NCBI GenBank assembly: GCA_964035575.1
Contig: OZ037842.1
Span: 1,426,001-1,490,000, forward strand
Direction of reading: 5' to 3'
DNA length: 64,000 bases
From: Rhynchopus sp. YZ270_cl-10
Taxonomy: Eukaryota; Euglenozoa; Diplonemea; Diplonemida; Diplonemidae
Within the stretch, counting starts at the first letter, position 1. The number at the start of each line of letters is the position of its first letter. Of the stretch, positions 1-8,133 are shown piece by piece. Below the pieces are notes generated by a model. That model did not search any database, was not told the origin of the DNA, and worked only from the letters and a program-made list of their open reading frames with translations. The translations under genes and the position numbers were made by a program.

Positions 1-2719
1 ACCGGTTGTGAATATTCTCTCCTCTGAGGAAGTGGAGGTGCAGAAGGGGGTGTATAAGGCGGCAAATATCATACGACTTACTTCATTGACCAGCAGCTAT
101 CTGAATGGAGTGGTCGGAGCTGTCCACTCTGTTACAGCCAACAACGAAATCGGCATTGTCACCTTCAAAACACACCCTAATCTCCTCCTCGGCCAGCCCG
201 CTGCTGCTGAGGGCATATTCTCCCCGCTCCTGCATCCTGAAGCGGCAGATGCGTTCTTCAGCGGTGCGATGGACTCTCTCAAATCGCCGTGCATAAAAAA
301 GCTTGTCATCGATGCATCCCCGTATATCCGTCAAAATGACAAAGGCGGTGCAGTGCTCGACTACACCCGTTTGGTTTCTTTTATTCAAGAAGAGACAGCG
401 CGGAAATTGGAGACATCTGATATTGTGTTCAGCCTTTTGGGTGATTTTTACGACCATTTCGCGCATTGGCATGTAAAAAATAAGATTGTGTCGGGCTATG
501 GAATGTATGGGGTGATCGGGATGCACGGCTTTGCGGATAAGCAGACCACCATTGTGCAGAGCAAAGTACAGCATGGGGCGCTCTTCAAATTCGCGGTCAA
601 AACATTGCTCGACCCCCACCCAGGGCATGCGTTTCAGTACAAAGCAGAGGGGTTATTTCACTCCAACCAGGTAACATCTGGGAAGATTAACCTTGTTACT
701 GATGGGTTTACTAGGTGTGATTGGATTTCTACTGCGTTGTGGCAGGAACAGGCTGGGCCAGCACTTGCAAAAGAAATATATACAGCAACACAGACGACGT
801 TACAAGAAAAGAAGCTTTGTGCAAAAGAGGAGGGGGGGACCCGACCTACTGCGCTCGCATTATTAGAAAGCATCTGGCTGAATATGACAAATGAAGGTGC
901 AGCAGTGCGCAGTGCGAAAGCAACAGACGCTGCGAGCACATACGACGCAGCGAAGAAGGGCGACACCTTACCACCACAGATGTACTTCACAAATTTGCCT
1001 TCTATTGTAATCTGGCGTAACGCCTTTTTGGCGCACTCTTCATTTGTTCGGTCGACCTCTTATGCTGGATCATCATGGTTTGATGCTTTACCCGAAGCTG
1101 TTACCTCCACAAACCCAAAAGATGCGTCAGAAACGAAAGTCTGTATCCCATTCCAACCCAAAGTTTTGGGAAATCCTGACGGATTTTTTGCACGCCTTTT
1201 CGCTCCAAAGGATGCGTCGAAAGGGCAGATTCCTCGCTTTTCTAATGCAACGGTTGCGGTCATGGAAGGATGCGATCAACAAGAAAAAAACGTAGACAAA
1301 AAGAATGTCCGCCTTGTGGGTGTAGGGGTATACATAAACAACCTAGGTAACGTAGACATGAAGAGTGGTTCTTTTTATGTGGACTACAATTTGTATTTGC
1401 ATCAGAGCAAGCAGCGGTATCTTAGCATTGCTGATGCGGAGAGCCAACTCTCGGAGGGACCTTCCTGCAGCCAAAAGGGCAGCACCGCACAACCCTGCGA
1501 ATGCCCCATCCTCCAAGAAAACCAATGGGAAAACTACATACCCCCTACTACAAAGGACCTAAGTGACCACCTTAACCTTGTTAACGTCGACCGCGTCAAA
1601 ATCTTCACCAAAGTACTCCGAGACGTCGACGAAACCGGACGAGACAGCAGCACCTCAGGGTTAGAACAGCTTGTAGATTTCTACCGTGTCCAGGCTGTCC
1701 ACTACTTTACCCCGAATCTCCGAAACTGGCCAATTGATACGCAATCCCTCAATATCCTGTTAGAGGATATGCAGGAATCGAACACCGAAAACACCACCCT
1801 CCGATTCTGCCATTTGGGGCAGTACAGCGGCTTTTCCCCTACGGCACGCTATTTTCCGGGGATGGAGCTTTCGGTTGGTGCGAGACCGTGGGAGGCGGAG
1901 ATTACGACTTCGTGCTGGCCTTCTTTGAAATATCCTGATGCCTATGTTGAGGGTCAATGCGAAGATCCAGGAAGGGATGTACGATTTCCGGTGAGTGAGT
2001 ATAGTAATGCAGATCTGACCTGCAGCTGTCTGGGAGGGAGGAAGAGCTCCTCAAGGTACTCCTTTTCGTTGACCTTCGAACGGCCCCCGGTGCAGTCCTT
2101 TATGAAAGCATTTCTCCCCGCCATCTTCATCGTTGTCGTCAACCTCGGTGTTTATTTTCTCTACCCGAAGGTCTTCGAAACCCGTCTAGGGGTCTGTGGA
2201 AGCTCTCTCATCTCCGGAGTGATGTATCATGTTTCTCTCACGTCATATACACCAGACCACACCGTAATGACCTGGGCAGACCGATTCATGGTTGCAGTCT
2301 ACTTTAATAACGTAATGGCATTTATTTTGGTTTTTTTGCAAACAGTGTTGTATCAGGGTGGGTACTCGAAGATCGCGTGGTGGTGTTTTAAATTGACGAG
2401 GGTGTGGGGTCCGTTGGCAGCGGTGGTGTCGTTTTTGGGGGTAGCAAAGTTTGACACTATGGGGCAGGTGGTGATATGGATTGTAGTGTCATCAGGACTG
2501 CTGTTTCTTTTGTGTTGTTGTGCGTTGTTGCCCTGTATCGATGCGATGGCTCCATATTTCCTAAAAAAGATGAAAACCATCGACAAAGCGTCGCACCTCA
2601 AAAGGAACCTCCGAAGAGAAACCGAACGCCAATACCGTCAAGACCCAACTTCCGATGCTAACCTTCTTGACGAAGAAGACGAAGAAGAATTGTCTGGACT
2701 TCGTGAGGACAGCTCTTAA
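1..2719 (+). CDS. Pentameric ligand-gated ion channel-like receptor (5' end outside window)
   Basis: The frame is open from the left edge to a TAA at 2717-2719, so about 903 visible residues are the C-terminal part of a larger protein. Residues about 556-590 carry the beta-sandwich signature of pentameric channels: FYRVQAVHYF followed by WPIDTQSLNILLED, matching the family pattern 'YPFD.Q.L.i.LE'. Four hydrophobic segments follow at about 700-722 (after ERPPVQSFMKAFLP), 725-750, 755-783 and 818-845, the channel-domain order M1-M4. A charged, acidic tail (DEEDEEELSGL) ends the protein. The preceding ~500 residues are an extra N-terminal region with mixed alpha/beta character, possibly a periplasmic-binding-protein-like sensor as in some prokaryotic relatives; I cannot assign it. 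It would act at the plasma membrane or another membrane as a gated pore. No intron is visible. An AATAAA lies at 2842-2847. Confidence 0.72.
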   Translation, partial: PVVNILSSEEVEVQKGVYKAANIIRLTSLTSSYLNGVVGAVHSVTANNEIGIVTFKTHPNLLLGQPAAAEGIFSPLLHPEAADAFFSGAMDSLKSPCIKKLVIDASPYIRQNDKGGAVLDYTRLVSFIQEETARKLETSDIVFSLLGDFYDHFAHWHVKNKIVSGYGMYGVIGMHGFADKQTTIVQSKVQHGALFKFAVKTLLDPHPGHAFQYKAEGLFHSNQVTSGKINLVTDGFTRCDWISTALWQEQAGPALAKEIYTATQTTLQEKKLCAKEEGGTRPTALALLESIWLNMTNEGAAVRSAKATDAASTYDAAKKGDTLPPQMYFTNLPSIVIWRNAFLAHSSFVRSTSYAGSSWFDALPEAVTSTNPKDASETKVCIPFQPKVLGNPDGFFARLFAPKDASKGQIPRFSNATVAVMEGCDQQEKNVDKKNVRLVGVGVYINNLGNVDMKSGSFYVDYNLYLHQSKQRYLSIADAESQLSEGPSCSQKGSTAQPCECPILQENQWENYIPPTTKDLSDHLNLVNVDRVKIFTKVLRDVDETGRDSSTSGLEQLVDFYRVQAVHYFTPNLRNWPIDTQSLNILLEDMQESNTENTTLRFCHLGQYSGFSPTARYFPGMELSVGARPWEAEITTSCWPSLKYPDAYVEGQCEDPGRDVRFPVSEYSNADLTCSCLGGRKSSSRYSFSLTFERPPVQSFMKAFLPAIFIVVVNLGVYFLYPKVFETRLGVCGSSLISGVMYHVSLTSYTPDHTVMTWADRFMVAVYFNNVMAFILVFLQTVLYQGGYSKIAWWCFKLTRVWGPLAAVVSFLGVAKFDTMGQVVIWIVVSSGLLFLLCCCALLPCIDAMAPYFLKKMKTIDKASHLKRNLRRETERQYRQDPTSDANLLDEEDEEELSGLREDSS

Positions 2720-3576
2720 GAAAAGAGAGAGAGAGAGGGAACCTTCAAGAGGAGTGGAGATGGGAGGGGAAAAGGGATGGGATGGGATAAGGGGGGGTGT
2801 TCGAACGGAAAAATGTTGGGGGTTTTTCGTTGAGTGATATTAATAAAACAAACTGTAATCTCTAACCCGAATCTCTTTTTTTTTTAACAGGGGTGTTGTC
2901 TGTATTTCCTCCGGCCGGAGGGGTATGCGGGACTATTCTGTGTTGTCCTCAGGGAGGTTGAAAACGTTGCACCTAAATGCAAAAGTCAAACCCTGTCTAT
3001 CCTTCTTGTACTGAGGAAAGGGTTTCGCTTACTGGAGAGAGAGCAAGGTACAGGAAGGGTTTGACCGTGGGAAAAAAAAACAGGAGAAGGGTTAGTTTGG
3101 TTGATGTACATTACCATCCCACGTCATCACGTTTTGCGAAAAGTTAGACCCTGTCTAGGGTATATAAATGCTGGGCCAGTGGCTTTCCCCCAAGCTATGA
3201 AGGGTGTTTGCACTTCGGGGCACAAAAACAGCGATCAATTCGTCAGGCCAAGCGGAAGGTGGGTGGGGCGGTCTGTGTACCGCCCTCCCCCCCGTTCACA
3301 CTATTGTACGGACAAAGCTGTCAGGTGTCCTTTTACGCCTTCTGTTGTTGGCCAGGGTACTTTGTGCTTTCATTCAGATGGATGGCATCATAGACTGCAC
3401 GCAAATAGCGTGCCGACACTCCACTGGAGTGTTCGTGTGTGGAGAAATGATGTCTTCGAGCTTCGAGCGGTGTGCAGCTCGAGGAGTTGTTGCGCTGCTC
3501 CGCTGGTGCATGTGTGTTCTTCGTCCTCTCTCGTTGCAACCTCCTCACAGAAGCAGCAACAACACACAAACACACA
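2720..3576. other. Intergenic region with possible promoter and module G copy
   Basis: No gene is supported. It holds purine-rich sequence just after the stop, AATAAA at 2842-2847, an isolated TATATAAA at 3161-3168, and a copy of dispersed module G at 3341-3393. A pyrimidine-rich tract ends in CACAG at 3550, a good trans-splice or splice acceptor 27 bases before the next start. Overlapping ORFs here in several frames have no family resemblance. Confidence 0.5.
3341..3393 (+). repeat. Dispersed module G, copy 1
   Basis: It begins TCTGTTGTTGGCC, then a GGGTACTT-type stretch and CTTTCATTCAG. It matches copies at 46864-46935 and, in its second half, 7005-7070. It lies about 180-240 bases upstream of an ankyrin gene, as does the 46.9 kb copy. 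Confidence 0.55.
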
Positions 3577-5262
3577 ATGTCGAAGAAGCGGCACGCAGAC
3601 AGCACGCAGGATGAGAACCCACCAAAGAGAAGACATCTTTCTGCAGACGAGGTCTTGGTGGAGGCTGTCAGTACTGTCAATACGACTGCTGTGCGGGCGG
3701 TCCTTGGGGAAAGGCCACACAGAAAAACAATGGCCTTCGATGTTGTGCGAGAGGCATGCAGAAGGAACGATGATGAAAACCTGGTACTGCTTCTTCCGTA
3801 TGTTGAGACAACGCAGATGGGCTTTGGGATCCTGCTGAGTGAGTGTGTCCACGCAGACCACGTTGCGTACACGGAGGTACTCTTGCAGCATTGGAAGTGC
3901 GTCTGCAAGAACACAGCGTTTGTCCCGCACAAGTCCGAGCACAGCGCGTTAGAGTTTGCCTGTCCGGCCATGTGGTCAGACCCTGCAGTGTGTCGTGTCT
4001 TGATTGATGCAGGGGCAGACTTGCATACAAAAAACGAGAAGGAACAGTTGCCTCTGCACTATGCTTGCGCTTCAGGAGCACTTGACGTTGTGAAGATGTT
4101 GGTGGTTGCAGCAGGTGCGGGAACACAGAAGTTCAAAGTCGCAGATGACGAAGGGGAGACATGTCTTTCCTATGCGGCAAAATTTGGAAACACCGAGACT
4201 GTTCGCTATCTTGTGAGCTTGCCAGAGGTGGATGTGAATTACAAGGTTGGCGACTACGCTGTGTTGCACTCAACGGTGTGTCAAAAAGAGGCAACAGACG
4301 TGGTGCAGGTGCTGATTGATGGAGGTGCAGACGTCAACATACTGAACAACGACGGATATTCGCTTCTGCACTATGCTTGTCAACATGGCTCACTCGAAAG
4401 TGTGAAGATGTTGGTCAGTGCAGGTGCGGGAGTGCGTGTCACAAATGACGAAGGGAAAACGTGTCTTCACACTGTGGCAGAAGCTGGACGCACCGAGATT
4501 GTGCGCTATCTTGTGAGCTTGCCACATGTCGATGTGAATCAAGACACTGTTGAAAGCGACACTGCGTTGCACCTTGCGGTGCTGCATGTGAAACCAGACG
4601 TAGTGCAGGTGCTGATTGATGCAGGTGCAGACATCAACATACAGGACAGCGAGGGACGTTCGCCTCTGCACACTGCTTGCGAATTAGGAACACTTGACAT
4701 GGTGAAGATGTTGGTCAGAGCAGGTGCGGGAGTGCGTGCTACAGATAACGAAGGATGGACGTGTTTTCAGCTTGCAGCATGTCGTGGACACACCGAGACT
4801 GTGCGTTATCTTGTGTGCTTGCCAGAGGTGGATGTGAACCACGGAGATGCTGGCGACCATACTGCGTTGCACTTAGCGGCGGTGGGAACGCACACAGACG
4901 CGGTGCAGGTGCTGATTGATGCAGGTGCAGACGTCAACATACTGAACAACGACGGATATTCGCTTCTGCACTATGCTTGTGAATATGGAGCACTCGAAAT
5001 TGTGAAGATGTTGGTCAGAGCAGGTGCGGGAGTGCGTGCCACAGACAATAATGGATGCACGTGTCTTATCACTGCGGCATTTTTTGGACACACCGAGACT
5101 GTGCGCTATCTTGTGGGCTTGCCAGAGGTGGAACTGAATCACCGAGACACTGAAAAGAACTACACTGCGTTGCAGTATGCGGTGGAGGAAAAACACAATG
5201 ACGTTACACAGGTGTTGATTGATGCACTGTATGTTGCTATTGGAGTTTGCGGCATGCTCTAA
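3577..5262 (+). CDS. Ankyrin-repeat protein built from 300-bp supramodules
   Basis: 561 residues, starting at the ATG in cacacaATGtcgaag; the frame is open further upstream, but the acceptor-like CACAG at 3550 and the A/C-rich leader favour this start. Residues 1-25 are basic (MSKKRHADSTQ), with a possible KRR nuclear signal. From about residue 140 the protein is a run of ankyrin repeats with TALHxA, LHYAC and VLIDAGADVN motifs. At DNA level a unit of about 300 bp (three ankyrin repeats) recurs, with phrases starting gtgctgattgatg near 4310, 4610 and 4910. The 4310 and 4910 units share a near-identical stretch of over 60 bases, suggesting recent duplication or gene conversion. The protein stops abruptly after starting another unit (VLIDALYVAIG), so the C-terminus looks truncated compared with the repeat pattern. 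Likely a protein-binding scaffold; partner unknown. Confidence 0.85.
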   Translation: MSKKRHADSTQDENPPKRRHLSADEVLVEAVSTVNTTAVRAVLGERPHRKTMAFDVVREACRRNDDENLVLLLPYVETTQMGFGILLSECVHADHVAYTEVLLQHWKCVCKNTAFVPHKSEHSALEFACPAMWSDPAVCRVLIDAGADLHTKNEKEQLPLHYACASGALDVVKMLVVAAGAGTQKFKVADDEGETCLSYAAKFGNTETVRYLVSLPEVDVNYKVGDYAVLHSTVCQKEATDVVQVLIDGGADVNILNNDGYSLLHYACQHGSLESVKMLVSAGAGVRVTNDEGKTCLHTVAEAGRTEIVRYLVSLPHVDVNQDTVESDTALHLAVLHVKPDVVQVLIDAGADINIQDSEGRSPLHTACELGTLDMVKMLVRAGAGVRATDNEGWTCFQLAACRGHTETVRYLVCLPEVDVNHGDAGDHTALHLAAVGTHTDAVQVLIDAGADVNILNNDGYSLLHYACEYGALEIVKMLVRAGAGVRATDNNGCTCLITAAFFGHTETVRYLVGLPEVELNHRDTEKNYTALQYAVEEKHNDVTQVLIDALYVAIGVCGML

Positions 5263-5367
5263 AAAAGGGTTTTTTTTCTTTTTCTTTTTCTTTTTCTTTT
5301 CTCCTCTCTCTTCCACAGTTTTTTTTGCTTCAACGTACAAAACAGCAAAAAAAAATATCTAAAAAAA
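5263..5367 (+). promoter_or_regulatory. Polypyrimidine tract and acceptor-like CACAG upstream of the next gene
   Basis: A long T/C tract (repeated ctttt) runs from about 5270 into CTCTCTCTTCCACAG, ending at 5318, 50 bases before the ATG at 5368. This is the clearest trans-splice-acceptor-like leader in the window. It could also be a 5'-UTR intron acceptor. Confidence 0.5.
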
Positions 5368-6657
5368 ATGGTCTCCGGCATTCTTCGAGTGGACAACGAA
5401 GAGAAATGGTGTGAGGTTGTTGACGGAAGGTTCAGGGTTTTTTCGAAGGCACCTGAGAAGGAGGTGCACGCCTCTGACATGAAACTCCAGAGTTCGACTT
5501 CAGCGTTCACCTTGGATGGGATGTGGGTTGACACCCCTTGCGCTGAGACTGCTGCTGCGTGGACGGATGCGTTGCGCAATGCGAGCCTCTCACGCGAAGA
5601 CGACCTCCTACGCAGAGAACGCGACCTTGCACACCGCGAGGCGAACCTCCTCTGGAGAGAACACCATGCCACTCACTTTCCCATCACCGCACCACTCCGC
5701 TCACCTTCTCCACCTTCCCCACCTTCTCCACGGCCAAACGTCTACGAAGGGGTCTTAAACGTTGGATACGACATCGCCAGCGGTGTGGAAGAGATCTGTT
5801 CTTCCGAAGAGGATGAAATGAATGACGACCAGCTAGACGAAGAAGGTTCGAGCAGCCGTGGAGCGTCCTCCTCGGCACCCTGCACCCCACCACCCATGCG
5901 GTGTGATGTGATGCCAACCCCACCGCGGCTGGTGTTGGAAGTGCCCGGGAAGAGTGTCGCATTGTTTCCCGATGAAACGAATCGGTTGGTGTTGGAGATT
6001 AATGGTCAGGATATGGGGCATCTGACGTGGCTGGGTTACGATGCAGGCCGCCGTTGGGTGACAACCGGAACGGAACGTTCTCGCTCAGGCATGGCGCTTC
6101 CCGAAGGTGCAGAAGGAGTCCAGATGCTCTCCCTTCTCGCAGCAGCAGCGCGTGCAGCAGATGTTGACCACAACCTCCCTATGAAAGGCGTCTTCCGCGT
6201 ATCCCAGCGTGTCAAAACATTGCGTCCACTCCGTGCACCAAACGGCCTGCTCCCAACAGGCACAATAGCGCATGTGGTTTCCGTCTCGGGTGATACCATT
6301 TCCATTGAGACAGGAAAGACAACAATTGCAGTGAACGGAGCATCGATTGAAGGGATTGGTGAGGTCAGAACAGAGTTTGCGGCTGACAAAAAGGTATGTT
6401 GTTTGAATGGTTTTTTCAGTTCTTTTGGAATTGAGTTTCCAGACGATCTTTCACCTAAGGGCAACACTACAGAGCTACACTAACGAGATTTTGGAATTAT
6501 GGGGTGATGCTGAGGCACACACACACACACAAAACCACCAAAAAATCCACAGCTCTCTGAGTACGTCAACGAGCAGATGAACGACGATTCGCAGAGAGAC
6601 CTTGCCGACCTCGACGGCGAGCTCGAGGCGTTGCTCGGGTTTGCTGAGGTGCTCTGA
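5368..6657 (+). CDS. PH-domain protein with acidic/proline linker
   Basis: Two exons, 5368-6393 and 6553-6657, give 376 residues. The donor is AAG|gtatgt and the acceptor ccacag|CTC, phase 0; exon 2 adds LSEYVNEQMNDDSQ and ends at TGA. Reading straight through the intron gives an unrelated tail, so splicing is preferred. Residues 1-70 fit a short PH-like fold (GILRVDNEEKWCEV, then the C-terminal helix TAAAWTDALRNA with its Trp). A coiled-coil segment follows at about 72-97 (LLRRERDLAHREANLL), then a Pro/Ser-rich stretch and an acidic SSEEDEMNDD region. The second half (about 190-376) is a compact domain I do not recognise. PH domains bind phosphoinositides or proteins, so a membrane-associated adaptor is plausible. 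Paralogy with the next gene is limited to use of a PH domain. Confidence 0.72.
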
Positions 6658-6946
6658 GGACTCCATTTTTACAAAGAGCTTCCCTTGCCTCTTTGCTTTG
6701 GCCCCTTTAGGCTGAAATGTACACTTTTTTTTTGTGTCAAAATATTGTCAAGCAAAACATAAAACAAAACTATTTTTGTGTCAAAAAACAACAAACCAAA
6801 ACACTTAGATTCCCCCCCCTCCAATACCCGTTCTGAATACGTAGAATTATTATTATTATTTTCAAACTTCTCTTTTAAGAAACGTGGTGAGACATTAGCG
6901 ACCCTCTCTAAGGAGATGTACTCCATGCTTCCATTGTTCTTTTCTA

Positions 6947-6977
6947 GGTGACTAAGCGCGAGAGGCTTAGGGTCATC
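6947..6977 (+). repeat. Hairpin family A, copy 1 (well preserved)
   Basis: 5' arm ggtgactaagc, loop gcgagag, 3' arm gcttagggtcatc; 11 pairs with a small bulge. It is followed by a T-rich run. This and the 14.5 kb copy define the consensus. Confidence 0.65.
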
Positions 6978-7004
6978 TTAGAATTCGTTTTTTGTTTTTT
7001 TTTT

Positions 7005-7070
7005 GTGCTTTCATCCGGGGCTGGCAGCGTATGTGGGTCAGTCGGAGGTGTCTGCATTGATAAACTTTGC
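7005..7070 (+). repeat. Dispersed module G, copy 2
   Basis: Contains GTGCTTTCATCC, GGCTGGCAGCGTATGTGGG and GTCAGTCGGAGGTGTCTGCA. It shares nearly all of this with 46889-46935. A looser relative (CAGTCTGAGGTGCCTGCA) is near 7230. Confidence 0.5.
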
Positions 7071-7108
7071 TTTTTGTTGTTTGGACGAGAGATCCAGAAG
7101 GTAGACTA

Positions 7109-7193
7109 CCGTAAATGTAAATATGTCGGACCGTATTAATGTTGGAACGAACGAAGCGTTTTTTGAGCAGTTCCAACATTATTACATTTACGG
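7109..7193. mobile_element. TA-flanked MITE, CCGTA family
   Basis: 85 bp. Terminal inverted repeats are CCGTAAATGTAA and TTACATTTACGG, with TA on both sides (7107-7108, 7194-7195). The inner arms carry ATGTTGGAAC/GTTCCAACAT. The TA duplication suggests a Tc1/mariner-like source. Confidence 0.75.
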
Positions 7194-8133
7194 TATGCTG
7201 CTGTGCATTTATTCATTCATTATTGGCATCGAATCAGTCTGAGGTGCCTGCATGAACATCTATTCTCATTGTGCATCAGTTGTCGGTACCTGCCTAAGAA
7301 GGTCTGTAAAGTATGCATTCAGGGTCTCTTCTTCCCCTATAAAGGGTAACTAATCAGGAGAGGCTTAGTAATCTTACAAAACCCACTATTTTCCTTTTAT
7401 TTTTTTTTTGCTCTGATCCCGTTTTCTACCTCTTGGAGAGGGAGAAAAAACTGGGGTTTTCAAAGCAATTTTTTTTTGCAAAGAAAAGGTAAAAAAGAAG
7501 AAATGTTGTGAGATTTTGCAGCTTTGCTATTCCCTTCTCACTCCCCACAATGCCTTTTGAGAAGACAACCCTACCTGGAATAAACGAAACGAGCTTTTTT
7601 TTTCTTCGTTTAGCCTCTCTCTCATTTCCTGTGTTTCTGTGTACCATTTTTTTTTTTTTTTTTTTGGAAACTTGGTTGTATTAGTGTAGCCACCCTAGAG
7701 TGTGCTCCACTATTTTTTTTTTTTTTTTTTTGTAGCCTTTGAAATATGTGACCTGACACCCTTCACATTTTTTCTGCCGGAAAATTACCAGAGCAGGACT
7801 TCTAGAACATTCATAATAAAAAAGCGTATTTTTGTTTTTATTCCTACGAAGCTTGCTTTAAAGGAGAAATAGAATTACCGGTACGGTCGCCAATCATCCC
7901 TCAAACAGGAGGATTTGTGCAATCAACGAAAACAACTTTACTTACCTACCGATCCTACTATTTCTTGTTTCATTGTCTCTCCACCCCACCTCACCCAACA
8001 CCTCACCTACCGACACCACCCCACAAGAGGGTGCACTGCCACTGTTGGGACACATCCACACAACGCCCTCCTCCCCCCCCGGAGTCTCTCCTTGAATTCT
8101 TTACTCCTTTTCCTCTTTTTTTTCTTTTTAACA

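Larger units (their letters stand above)
6658..8133. other. Gene-free gap with hairpin repeats and a MITE
   Basis: It contains hairpin A copies (6947-6977 and 7345-7374), module G copy 2 (7005-7070) and a TA-flanked MITE (7109-7193). T-runs of 15 or more lie at about 7646-7668 and 7712-7732. The final 200 bases are C/A- and T-rich leader. No clear AG lies between the last T-tract and the ATG at 8134, the weakest acceptor context in the window. Confidence 0.5.

Noticed and set aside
3101-3971. Overlapping ORFs of 136-245 codons on both strands before the first ankyrin gene
   Set aside because: No family resemblance. They overlap the leader, a possible TATA sequence and the start of the real ankyrin frame.
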